Positions 10,226 to 20,570 of a stretch of 37,992 nucleotides of DNA are shown one piece after another; positions within the stretch are counted from its first letter, which is position 1; every line of letters begins with the position of its first letter. The notes beneath the pieces were generated by a model. It was given only the letters and a program-made list of their open reading frames with translations. It made no database searches and was not told where the DNA came from. Location of the stretch: assembly GCA_003427395.1 (NCBI GenBank), contig BFEA01000007.1:3060055-3098046 (forward strand). Direction: 5' to 3'. Both the position numbers and the translations under genes were made by a program. This stretch comes from Chara braunii. Taxonomy: Eukaryota; Streptophyta; Charophyceae; Charales; Characeae.

Positions 10226-10935
10226 CTCACCTCTTGTCGAAATCGGGCGGGAGAAAGTGGTAGATTGAGGTTTTTAGGTAGGGCGAATTCAAATCCAACG
10301 TTAGTTTTAGTGGAAAGTCAGTAGGATGGGAGTTAGATAGAGAAAGTGCTGCGCGGAGGTGGCGAAGGTGATGGAGGCAGGGAATGGAAAGACATGTAAC
10401 TCCCTCGTTTCTAGACGGAATCGAGCCAGGGAGGATGCATTTTCGGGGTTTTGGCCTCGGGCGAGTCAAATGGAGCGGTTAGTTTGATCAATAAGTTAGT
10501 AAACTACGAGATAGAAGAGTAAAACACTGCGTGAAGGGATGGTGGGAGCGAGAGGGAGGGAGGATGGGAAGTGTATACCTCCCCCGTTTTTGAGTAAAAT
10601 CGGGCAAGGGAGGGCCGGATCTTGAGGTGTTGGGCCGGGGCGACCCCATCAGTGAGGTTAGTTCTGCCAGGAGATTAGTAAGTCAGGAGTTACGAAGAAA
10701 GAGGACTGTGCTGATCCATGGCAGGGGAAGAGTTAGGAGGAGCTAAGAATCGAGGACATCACTCGATTTCAGATGAAGCGGGATGAAGGAAGAGGCGTTT
10801 CAGGGGTTTTTGAGAGGAGGCGAAAGTAACGGCGGGGATCTAGTGGCGGGGTAGCGGATTCAGTACTACGGGATATAGGGACTGCGCCCAGGAAAGCAGT
10901 TCGTATTCTTGCAAATGCATCTCCACACGTTTTGA
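10226..10935. repeat. Degenerate ~178-bp tandem repeat, about four units
   Basis: Units begin near 10226, 10398, 10576 and 10756. Each has a CTC/CCTC start, a TCG....AATCGGGC-type segment, a GGGTTTT or GGTGTTGGGC segment, a GGGCGA segment, and then GTTAGTT and AGGAGTTAG-type tails. The units are strongly diverged, so phase and end are approximate. The period is close to the nucleosomal length common in satellites. No coding function is seen. Confidence 0.55.
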
Positions 10936-11345
10936 GGGAAGATTCGTCCTTAGCTTTGTACACCTAGTGGTAGGAAGCCCCGCTCAGGGATTAGCTGAAG
11001 GGGGAGGTGTGCAGGTAAGAGGGAGATAACGGAGAGGGGAACAGAATACTTGAGAGTCTGAGGGGAGAAAGGGATGGGCTACGTACCTGGCCGGGACGAA
11101 GATCTGCTCGACTGAATCTGCATCGTGGGATACAGTCACTGTTGGCCGGCCGCCTTCGTTCCTGCCTTCATCCGATGTAGGAGGCCAGCGGAGTGGGCTG
11201 CGCCCGGTGGTTTGGGTGGTGTACGGTTGAACCTGGCCGTGATGCTGGCCAGGTACGCCTGTCCTTTTGAACAAGCATGCAGGACAGGAGAAAAACCCGT
11301 TGGGATCAGGCAACGAAGAGGTGAACGTACCTGTGTTCCTCCTGT

Positions 11346-11350
<5 letters not shown>

Positions 11351-11398
<48 letters not shown>
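11351..11398. repeat. (AG)n microsatellite
   Basis: About 24 AG units, creating spurious Ser-Leu and Glu-Arg open frames on the two strands. Confidence 0.97.
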
Positions 11399-11404
<6 letters not shown>

Positions 11405-13402
11405 AGTGCCTACTTACCTTGGGAGCTGGTGATACGGGACGGACTGAAAGTCGAGCTACGGTGTGAGAGTTGCAGAAGCACGAGAGAGACGGATGAGAAA
11501 GAAGAGGAATCCGGGATTGGTGAAAGTGCGAAAGGGGCAGTGGTGAGTGCAGAATTGGAAGTAGAGCAGTGACCTTGGTAGCACGAGGCATGGGAGCTGC
11601 ACTTGGGAGAGGCGGCTTCGAGGCGGTAGTGGAGACTTCCGGGCTTTGCGGAGGATTCATTCGGGGCTTGCCCGTTTCATCAGGAAGGGGTCAGCCGCGT
11701 GTTGGAGACTTACAAGTTGGCCGGTGTGTTCTTCATCCTATCGGCAGAGTAGTGTCCGCCTATCTCTCTGCGGGCATGACTGAAGGCATGGTCTATCCGT
11801 CGAGGGATTTCAAGGAGTCATTCTTCTGGCCAGTACAACTGGTCACAGACAGGGGGAGTCTGTGAAGCCGAAATCTTCATGCCTGCGGTCGTCTCTGCTG
11901 TATGAGAAGGGGCTCACCGCTGCGTTGAGCTCACAGCCGCTCCATCATCGTTTTGCCTGCCCCTCGTTTTGGCTGCTTCAGTAGGTGGAGGCTGCTGCTC
12001 GTTGCGGCTCCTTGAAGAGAGTTGCTGATAAGGTATTGTTGTCGCTCTCAGCTACGTGCGGAGCTGTTGATGAAAGCTGCTGCTGTGGTACTTACTAGCT
12101 GTTGTGAACCGTTGCTGAAGCTTTCCTGTCTGTGGGTGCTACAGTGGTTGTTGTCGCCCTCCGCGGTGCCTTGTTGTTGCGTGCGATGGCTCTGCGCGCA
12201 GTATTTCTTCTGTGAAGTTGCTGCGTTTCCCACAGGGGGGGGGGGGATTGCAGATCTTTTGCTGGACAGTGTGCGGTTCAACCAACGGGCGGGAGTAACA
12301 GGGGGGTAGCAACGAAACTTAAACGCTTACCTGCTAGCCAGAGCATTACTCGTCCCGCTGGGCGGAGTAGCGGGAAAGTGAGAGAGTGGGAAACGAGTTG
12401 TGATTCGGTACTTACCTGTGGATTGTTGCACTGCTCCTTCCGTCGATCAGGAGGGGCGAGGAAAGAAGTTACTCGGCTTGCCGTATGGGGTAGCTAGAGA
12501 CAAGCCGAGGAGGCTGCAAGCATACCAGATGATAGGTACGCTGCTTATTTTCTGTCGTTGGACGTAGCGTGAGGCCAAGCCCGGGGTTCGATACTTACCA
12601 AAAGTTCAGCAAGGGTTGTGTGGCCGATATCTGAATATACTCTGCGCACTGCGTGGCCAGTTGGACTGCGTTGCTACTACACTATGGTGGGTGAGAGAGA
12701 GGGCTGTGCCTTTGATCTATAGCCCGCACCTCGAAGTTGTGGTATGTGCTTTCCCAGCCACAAAGTCACGAGGTGGCCGCGATTGCTGTAGGAGAGGCTA
12801 TTGCTGCGAGTCGGGGGATCGTCAGGGAAGTTGACAGTTGGCATTTTGACTTCGTTTGACCAAGTCGCTGCACAATTGGCCATCATTGCGGGGCCCTCAG
12901 GCGCATGAAGGTTACAAGGCCCTTTCCTGAGAGTTGAGTTGTCCCCCTTTTGTATCTCGAGCGTCTGAAACCCCTTATCTTCTGCCCTTCTTACTCTAAG
13001 TCTAGTCCTGTTCTGAGAGGAAGGCGGCAGGCAGGATTGCAACCCGTAGGTCCGCATCAAGACTTTGTGGGGAGTCAACCCACCGATTGCGGGAGCTCTG
13101 TCGGAACTCAGGGGGAGTTCTGGAGGCAAGAAACTGAAAGGTAACCTTTTGCTTCCGTCTATAAACCCAGTTATAACCCCTATCTGTACTTCTCTCTATG
13201 CGTTGACTGAGTATGTTGTGTGCACCCCATATTTGACATTGGGTCTGATTTTCGGGACATAACCCAGACTAAGTAAAAGAACGAATGCACAACCTCAAGT
13301 TTCAGTTTTATTGATTGTCTGAAAGCAGATTGAGAAAAGGGGTTGCATCAGGGGGAAGGATGAGAGGAAGACAGTTTTGCTTGTGCTTGACGGGTCTTAT
13401 GG

Positions 13403-14026
13403 GGTCAGGCATTGTTTTCAAGACGAATGGTCTGACTGCTATGTTTATTTGGCTGTTTTATGAAGGGTCAGGCATTGTTTCTAAGATGAATGACCTGGTT
13501 GCTGTGTTTATTTATGAGGGTCTGCCTTATTGAAGGGGGTTGAGTTTTTGTTTTGTTCTGAGGGAAGTTTAGGCCAAAGACTAGACATTGTTTCTAAGAT
13601 GAATGGTCTAAGTCTGAAGCCACAGGATTATAATGTGAACAAAGGAATAGAGCTCTTTATATTTCTATATATTTATATTATTATGAGAACAAGGCTAGCC
13701 AGACATTGTTTCTAAGACTTCTGACTATAGCCTTATCACAAATCAAGAGAGTATAACTAAGAGCTATAATTGAAGGTAACATGGGCAGGCTGAGCATTGT
13801 TTCTAAGACGAATACCTCAGTCCTATGCTCGCTTTGGAAGATTAAGTTCAGAGAATTATATATAACTTGGCTAATTAAACAGATCAGGGCGGCTAAGCAT
13901 TGTTTCTAAGATGAATGACTTAGTCATATGCCCAATGAAGAGAAAAATAGTTGTGCAACCTGTTCGTGTATAAGTAAGGCAGAGAGTTGGCATTGTTTCT
14001 AAGACGAATGATCAAACTCAACGCCC
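13403..14026 (+). ncRNA. Array of seven hairpin elements with covarying stems
   Basis: A core close to CATTGTTTCTAAGAYGAATG occurs seven times, with CATT at 13410, 13473, 13586, 13704, 13795, 13898 and 13991 (spacing 63-118). CATT pairs with AATG at the other end of the core, and the flanks extend the stem with different sequences in each copy: GTCAG/CTGAC (13404/13432), GTCAGG/CCTGGT, GACTAGA/TCTA-A-GTC (13579/13607), GGCTA...TAGCC (13693/13728), CTGAG/CTCAG (13790/13816), CTAAG/CTTAG plus GGGC/GCCC (13887-13933), and GAGTTGG/TCAA-A-CTC plus GGC/GCC (13978-14025). A bulged base just 3' of AATG recurs. Copy four has lost the AATG arm. The DNA alone cannot tell RNA from DNA hairpins, nor the active strand. 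No family I know matches. Confidence 0.6.
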
Positions 14027-14249
14027 TATGTAAGCAGGGTATAAAGGGATAAATCATTGAAATACTATAAATTATTGTTTGCTAAAAGTGAATTGGGTTG
14101 GTGAGGGTACTTACCTTTGTGGTTTGGCCTACATGTGACTAAGTGCGACCACTACTTATATCGAGGTTCAGTTTGACAGGTAGTTGCTTTAGAGGCTCGC
14201 CACGTGCTATAGCGATAGGAGTTAGTTCAATTTCTGCATTTTCTTAGCT

Positions 14250-14620
14250 AACTTTATTTTACTTAGATAAATTTTCGCATTTTTTGGGATCTTTTGTTAT
14301 ACTTGGCTTTGTATAAATTTTGGTAAACCACTTTCTCTACGGGAAGCGCTGCCGAAATTTCTGCAAATCCAAGGAGTTAGTCAAATTTCGGTTTTTTCAA
14401 AAGTTCAACTTGTTTAAATCTTATACATGACTTAGTAAAAATCTGGGAAGTCCCCTTTTCTAAAGGGAGTGCTGACCATATTTTTACTAATTCGGGGAGT
14501 TACACAAAATTTAACTTTGGAAAGTTTAAGATTATTTTTGTTTTCATATTTAGGCTGATAAAAATTATGAAAAGACACTTTTCCTACGGGAAGCGCTGCC
14601 GAAATTTTCTTAGTTTAGAG
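14250..14620 (+). repeat. 124-bp tandem repeat, three units, each a two-helix hairpin
   Basis: GGGAAGCGCT, GGGAGTGCTG and GGGAAGCGCT lie at 14341, 14465 and 14588 (period 124 and 123). In each unit an outer AT-rich helix encloses a small inner hairpin. Unit 1: AAATTTTGG (14315-14323) with CCGAAATTT (14352-14360), inner CTTTC with GGAAG. Unit 2: TTAGTAAAAAT (14432) with ATTTTTACTAA (14480), inner CCCTTT-TCT-AAAGGG (14453-14467). Unit 3: AAAATT with AATTTT, inner CTTTTCC with GGGAAG. Helices persist though sequences differ. GGAGTTAG or GGAGTTAC follows units 1 and 2. No coding potential is seen. Confidence 0.6.
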
Positions 14621-15399
14621 GAGAGAGATTATATTTTGACAGGTGGCAACTTTAGTGATCCACTCTATATGGGGGGGATTCTGTTGGACATTGACCTGGC
14701 GTATGATAAAGGTCTTCTTTGGACATTCGATCCAGGATTTGGACTAGTTTCAGCTTGATCCCATGAGGATCATCTTCTGTTATCACTGATAAAAGGTTGG
14801 TTGGTTGATCGCCGACTTGTCGGCTCACGATACAACTTTGCTTACACCTGTACCTCAACTTGACCGCCTTAGCCCTGTGATTTGATATGTTTCTTTGAGG
14901 GTTTTAACCATACTTCTTTTAATGGTCATTACAAAGAACTTATGAGATTTATGGAAAGTCGAACTATGACTGGGGCTTGAGTGTGTGAGGCGTGGTGTAA
15001 GTTACATGGAACAATGAAGTTGACCACATTGGTGTATGGCAATTTGGCTATCATGTGTGCCTGTGTTTTATGCAGGTTAGTATTTTTGGAGCTTGGTATA
15101 TGGGCCATACGTTGGAGGCAGTGAGAATGACAACCATGTGTCGCTTGACCTGCATACCTGATGAGTTTATGTTTCCCCTTCTTTTGTTTTATCTCGATAT
15201 CTGATTTGACATGTGAGTGTTGGGATGTTTACTTATTTATTGGGTGATTTTGCTTATTAATTTTTATAGTTGGACATTGTAGTCCGTGGTAGCCGTCAAA
15301 GTCAAAACCCTTGACTTATTTTCAGACCCTAGATGATGGAGCTGGTCTACATCGCGATAAGGGACGATTGTCACCACAGGTATGAACCTGCGTACCACC

Positions 15400-16220
15400 C
15401 ACTCTCCGCAGGGTGCAGAAGAGGGCGTGGTTTTCAACCGCACTTGGCGGTTGTCTAGCGTCAAAAGATCAATCCCTCAAGGCGCGTGTCAGCCGACACT
15501 TGAGTGTCGAACGCGACCCTCGAGATTAACGAGGATCGCGCAAGTATGGGTACTATGAAGTACGCCATCACTGCGACCGCTTCCGTACGCTTGCATTGCG
15601 AGTCGATATGAGTTAGCCCTGCATCCGCGCGGTTTTATACTAAGTCCCGCGCGCGACGCCTATTTGATTCCGTATCGGAAAGTTATGGGATGACTACCGA
15701 GGGACTAGGAGCGTTGTCGCGTCGTTGGTGTCGTGTCGTTCCGTGCGTAGGTTATGTGTGTGCTTTATTTTTTTGTTTTTTATAGTGGTGTGCGCGTGGC
15801 GAGGGGGATACGTCCTGGTCGACCGACGACGAGTCACGCTTGGGACCTCAACCCTCCAAGATGTCGGTTCGCGTACGGGTCCGATAGAAGCGTAGAACCG
15901 CGTGTACCTCCTATGCTACAGCGAACGAGAAACGCCCTCGGCTGGTCCACCTCTGCGATTGCAACTGTGGACTGGTAGCTCGGCGGGGATACGCCCACTG
16001 AAGGGAGGTGACAACTCCCGTAAGGTGAAGGTAAGTCGTGCCTCGCGTAGGCCCTTCCTGTCGTAGGGGCTCGCGAGAGGTATGGCTGGCGCACTCGGCC
16101 GGAGCGGCCTGCGGAAGCTCCATGTGTGTATCGCGGCGAGGATTTTGACCAACTCCTGCGTGACGTGGCCGGGAGGGTCCCACGCTGCCCTTGAGTAGTG
16201 CCGGACCGATGCGCTCGACA
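15400..16220. other. GC-rich right end of the 9.1-kb insertion, no gene recognised
   Basis: CG-rich sequence with CGCG and TCGTGTCG motifs, unlike the AT-rich stretch before it (13.2-15.3 kb). Overlapping open frames on the minus strand (up to 168 codons at 15834-16340) have no recognisable domain. The composition resembles a ribosomal spacer, but I could not align it to an rRNA gene. Confidence 0.35.
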
Positions 16221-17032
16221 CCGTTCCTTGCAGTCCTTTTTGGGGTTGTGCAACCGTGTTCCCTCTACTGTGTTGCTTGGTGCTCCACAGGGTTGCTGCC
16301 CGCTGCTATGTTCCGCTTGGGGACAGTCTGCCTTCAGCAAGGGTGAAAGGGTTCATAACCTTTTTTTTTTTTTTTTTTTTTTTGGAAACTGCTCCATCTA
16401 TTGGTGAGGAGCGTCATCTGCTGGAAAACGGGTCCAGCGTCCCTTGTACAAAATGCTTCGGAAAATATTCAGGGAAAAAGAAGAAGCTGAGAAAGATGGT
16501 TCATGACCCAGACCATCAAATATGGAGATTCTGCAGATTGTTCAGGGTTCAGTCTCCTGATGAGTCGATGCAACTACGACGAAACTGTCTTTCATCATCA
16601 ATTTTTATTTTTTTCGCTCTTTGTTTTTTCAACATGGTACTTGTACTACGTGCCTTTTTCCCTTGTTTTTCTTTGTATTGTTTGTCTGCCCACCCGCCTC
16701 CCCCATTTCCTTCACCCTATGTGCCTTGCAAGTTGCAACTGCTTGTTGTCTAATGCCTTGTTGTCTCACCGTTGTTCGCCCTACTGTGTTTTTTTTGGTT
16801 TTTCAACATATTACCTGTACTATGTGCCTTTTCCCTTACTTTTTTGTGTTGTTTGTTTGCCCACTCGCTTCCCCCATTTCCTCCACCCTATATGCCTTGC
16901 AACCGCTTGTTGTCCAATGTCTTGTTGTCTCACCATTGTTCGCCCTACTGTGTTTTCCCTTGGTGGCCTTCGCATGACATTCCATGGGCATCTCTGATGG
17001 GCACAAGGAAACATCTCGGCTAGAAGGAGTAA
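16221..17032. repeat. Dispersed repeat A, copy 2, right half
   Basis: Resumes the match to copy 1 exactly where the left half stops (CCGTTCCTTGCAGTC, equal to about 838 of copy 1) and runs to ACATCTCGGCTAGAAGGAGTAA. It contains the same internal duplication (16621-16957) and is interrupted by a 137-bp SINE-like element. Its right end abuts the truncated gypsy element G1. Confidence 0.8.
16361..16497 (-). mobile_element. SINE-like or retroposed insertion with poly(A) tail
   Basis: A 23-base T run (a poly(A) tail on the minus strand) begins a 137-bp segment absent from copy 1 of repeat A. It is flanked by GGTTCATAACC (16350-16360) and GGTTCATGACC (16498-16508), an 11-bp target duplication with one mismatch. 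Copy 1 has this target once (GGTTCATAACCC). On the minus strand the body, about 114 bases, ends ...GATGGAGCAGTTTCC before the tail and holds a CTGGACCCGTTTTCCAG hairpin. No tRNA A or B box was recognised, so it may be a truncated SINE or a retroposed RNA. Confidence 0.72.
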
Positions 17033-20000
17033 TCCAGATGATGCCTGAATCTCACACGATACTGCATTCTCGGTTTAGGAGGGCGCTCTCTGCCTGATGG
17101 TCGAGGAACAAGCATCACTTGATGCTCCATGATCTCGTCGATGTCCACCTCTCCATCCATGGTTGGGGGCAGCATTGATCTCCTCGAGGGAAACTAGTTA
17201 GTGGCAGCGAAAGGTGCCAACTTGGAGGCATGGAACACAGGGTAAGTGCGTAAGTGCGCAGGAATACGAATCACGTATGAAGGTCCATTCGGTTGATCCC
17301 CTACAATGTCCAAGATCTCCCAGGGCCCCAAGTACTGTAGCATCAGTTTTCGTGAAATCCCCATTTCTTGACCCAGTTCAGATGACTTTACCCAAACTCT
17401 ATCACCTACCTGAAAGTTAAAGGGCCGTCTGTATTTATTCTCGGATGCGATCATAGCCTCCTGAGACTTCCTAATGTGTTCAACGGCTTGCTGAAGCGTC
17501 TGCTCATATTAACAATAAATTCTATGCTTCCAGGTGCTGCAGTGGGTTGTCTTTCTGGTAGCAGAAAGTCAAGTGCAGTTCTGGGTTTCCAACCAAGGTG
17601 CAGCTGGTTGGGGGTCATACCAGTAGTACCGTGCACGACATTGTTGTACAGGCTGGCGACAAGAGGTAACTTCTCGTCCCAGTCATCCTGACTTGGCTTA
17701 ACATAATGCCGAAGTAGGTGTTGTACTACCTGGTTCATCTGTTCTGCTTGGCCATTTGACTCAAGGTGATTCCCTGACGTCATTTGGAGCTTGGTACCCA
17801 TCTGTTCAGCTGTCGACTACCATAGTTCGCTGGTAAACCTTACATCCCTGTCACTTACTATTGACGTAGGTAGTCCAAAGTCCCTGACCCAGTTATCCAG
17901 AAACATTTTGATGACATAGTCCGTTTTAGCAGTTTCTGGCATAGCGATCAGTCTTGCATACTTAGTAAAGCGGTCCACTATCACGAAGATGTGCCTTTTG
18001 CCAGACTTACTGGTCACAAGGGTATCCATGAAATCCATGGACACACTCTGACCAGGTCCTTCAGGAATCGGCAAGGGCTTGATGAGCCCAAGCGGAGCCT
18101 GAGTCCTAGGTTTGTCCCATTGACAGACCTGGCAAGTTTCAACATACTTTTTCGCATCTTACATCATAGTGGGCCACCAAAACTTCTGCACTAAGTTAGC
18201 TGAAGTCTATAGCCAAAATGACCAGTTGCATCATGACATTCCCCTAAAAACAAAGTACGCAAAAACTCACTACTAGGAACACACAATCTTTTATTCCCTG
18301 CCTTCACAAGAAACAGCAAGTCGTCCACCATCATAAATTCATCCAAAGTATTTTTATCCTTGGTTTGAAATCTACGGATGATCTCAGACATAACTGGATC
18401 TTGTTGATAGGCATCTACCAATGATCGAGTTAAGTCGTTGGATATGCCAAATTCAGTCACCAGTGCCCCTAGATAATCTGCCCGACGAGATAGTGCATCA
18501 GCTACTTTGTTGTACTCACCCTTGATTGGATCAAGTTGATAGCCATACATGTCTATCACTTGTATCCATCACTTGAGTGCGTCGGAGAGTACCGACTGTG
18601 TCTTAATCCAGCGCAAGGTCTCATGGTCAGATCTCACATAAAAGAATCTGTCAAGGAGATAGTGTCTCCAATGTACCAGCGCTCTATATAGGGCATAGAG
18701 CTCACACTCGTGAGTGGACCTAGCTAGTTTCTAAGATGGCATCTTTTTACTCATATACTCGATAGGTCTCAACTTTTCCCCCTCCTTTTGCGCAAGGATC
18801 GCGCCTATGCCATACTGGCTGGCGTCTGTGGTCACGACAAATGGCTGGTCAGGATCCGGGAGCTTAAGGACTTCATAGTGAGTTAGAGCATACTTCAATT
18901 TCTTGAAGGTTGCCTCACACTCTTTTGTCCATTCCCAAGGGGTGTGAAGTCGAGTTAGATCTGTTAGTGGGGAAGCTATAGTACTATAGTTCTTCACAAA
19001 CGGACGATAATTGCCCGCCATCCCCAGAAACGATCTGACCTCAGTAACATTCTGAGGTCAGGGCCAGTCACGTATGCTGCCCACCTTGGCATCATCCGGC
19101 CTCAGTCCATCTGCTGAGATTTCATGACCTAAGTACAAGATTTTGGTGCGACCAAACTCACATTTCTCCAAGTTAATCTTGTACTGGTGCTGTCGTAGGA
19201 GACCTAACACTATTTTCAAGTGCTCATCGTGCTCCTCTACGGTCCTACTAAAGATAAAAATATCGTCGAGGTACACGACAATAAACTTGTCTAAGTAATC
19301 ATTAAAAATCCTGTTCATTGCGTGCTGGAATGTACAAGGTGCATTGCATAGGCCAAAGGGCATCACCACAAACTCGTACAGACCGTACCTGGTTTGAAAT
19401 GCGGTTTTGTGCTGCTCCTCGGGTCTAATGGCAATTTGATGATATCCGGACTTCAAATCTATCTTGGTGAAGTACCGACATCCCTGCACTCTATCCAAGA
19501 GGTCGTCGACGCGGGGTAGGGGCTCCGTGTTCTTAACCGTGATGGCATTGAGGCCCCTATAGTCAATGCACATCCTCAAGGTACCTCCCTTCTTTGGTAC
19601 GAATAAGACTGGAGCGCCGTAAGGGGAGGTACTAGGCCGAATCCATCCCTTCTCTGTGAGCTCCTTGAGCTGGCGGCGGAACTCATCTAACTCCGCAGGA
19701 GACGTGCTATAGATTCATCCTCTAGGCACCTTACTACCTGGGACAACCTCTATTGCTTGGACAACCTCCCTTTCTACCACGCCTGTGGGCTCCTAAAAAA
19801 GGTCTGAATACTGAGCGAAGACTGATTCTATCTCTGGGGGTGTTTTTACGACCTCCCCTTTCTCAGAGACGAATACTAGATACATGCTCTCCTCGCGATT
19901 CTGCTTATAATAGTTATAAAAACATGATGCACACATGCACCCATAGTTTTCTATCAGACTGCTAGCTTTAAACTTCTGCAATCTAACAGATCTACCGTTG

Positions 20001-20570
20001 GGCAATTTGTGAATCAACACCTTTCTATCCCAGTCAAATTGCGGTTGCGTGATCTCGAGGAAGTACATACCTAGGAGCATGTCAAAGGGCAGTTCGTCGC
20101 TAACCGGGAAGGAGATTTTATGACTCACTTCCCCTCCTCCATAGGAGAAGGTACAGACTACGTCCTTGACATAGTCTTTTACCAACATTTGGTGCTTGTT
20201 GGCCAGCGTAGAAGCTACAGTTCTGCTAGGTCGGTCCCCTAAGCGCAGTCTATCCACAAAAGCATGACTGATGAAGTTCCTTGTAGAGCCTATGTCTGCG
20301 AAGGCGCCAACTTTGCGGCCACCTACATCAACCTCTACCACGAAATGTTCACCCTTTGGACCTCTACTGATCATCGCCCAAGAGTCCCTGGGGTCCTTCC
20401 CTGACTACTCTGTCTCTAACTCTTCTAGGGCCTCGGACACATCTTTCGAACAGAGTGTCGGTGGGTCTGAATGTGTCTGCGGGGCGATAAATGGGTCACT
20501 AGCCTTGGCCAACGCCTGAAGTGGGGAAGGCAACGTTACCACTTCAGCGCGAGTAAGAGCGGCTAAAACT
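17033..20570 (-). pseudogene. pol: G1 pol pseudogene: protease, RT, RNase H, integrase, partial chromodomain
   Basis: From high to low coordinates: aspartic protease (about 20300; active-site triad reads D-I-G instead of D-S/T-G, in FADIGSTRNF); reverse transcriptase (FVPKKGG at about 19590, [10 protein letters not shown], catalytic YLDD at about 19275); RNase H (VVTTDASQYGIG at about 18825 with downstream HECELYAL); integrase with zinc-binding H and C residues (TCQVCQ), and D-D-E residues in SMDFMDTL, SDRDVRF and ESNGQAEQ; finally a chromodomain-like start cut at 17033. Frame changes occur near 18207 and 17510. In-frame stops lie at 20405, 19793, 19715, 19058, 18731, 18569, 18159, 17817 and 17194, all TAG, TAA or TGA where CAG, CAA or CGA is expected. 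It cannot make active enzymes. Confidence 0.88.

Larger units (their letters stand above)
11087..14115 (-). other. Cluster of minus-strand 5' splice-site-like motifs
   Basis: On the minus strand, strong splice-donor-like sequences AG|GTAAGT or AG|GTACGT (plus-strand TACTTACCT or ACGTACCTG) occur near 11087, 11330, 11415, 12090, 12330, 12414, 12597 and 14112. Spacings of 85 bases occur twice (11330-11415 and 12330-12414), too short for exon plus intron. I cannot build a spliced reading frame from them, nor recognise acceptors or a protein. They may belong to a minus-strand noncoding transcript or to an old duplication. No gene is claimed. Confidence 0.35.
7100..16220. mobile_element. 9.1-kb insertion splitting repeat A; TGTCG...CGACA ends
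   Basis: The left junction is CATGCCGT|TGTCGTGAC and the right junction GCTCGACA|CCGTTCCTTG. The uninterrupted copy 1 reads CATGTCGTTCCTTG at this spot. The insertion therefore has CCGT on both sides (a 4-bp duplication, or 5 bp CCGTT if the first T belongs to the target) and ends in TG...CA with a 5-bp inverted terminus, as in LTR retrotransposons. I could not find long direct repeats at the two ends, nor any gag, pol or transposase inside. It could be a large non-coding LTR-derived element that lost its LTR similarity, a composite of nested insertions, or a captured genomic fragment. Contents are annotated separately. Stretches not listed (about 9800-10225, 10940-11086, 14621-15400) show no gene I can support. 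Confidence 0.5.

Noticed and set aside
11136-11660. 174-codon minus-strand open frame with Ser-Leu repeat
   Set aside because: Its centre is the (AG)n microsatellite and its flanks show no domain.
12580-12605. GGGGTTCGATAC as a tRNA B box
   Set aside because: No A box or cloverleaf could be formed around it.
13403-14026. CRISPR array explanation for the 13.4-14.0 kb repeats
   Set aside because: Spacing is irregular, arms covary with the flanks, and the surrounding DNA is eukaryotic transposon-rich sequence with no cas genes.
13403-14026. C/D-box snoRNA cluster explanation
   Set aside because: No paired RUGAUGA and CUGA boxes at consistent positions; the conserved core lies in the loop end of a hairpin instead.
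7100-16220. Helitron explanation for the 9.1-kb insertion
   Set aside because: Helitrons insert between A and T without duplication and end in CTRR with a hairpin; this insert has CCGT duplicated and TG...CA ends.
15834-16340. Overlapping minus-strand open frames near the right end of the 9.1-kb insertion
   Set aside because: GC-rich DNA open in three frames; the longest one runs across the junction into repeat A.
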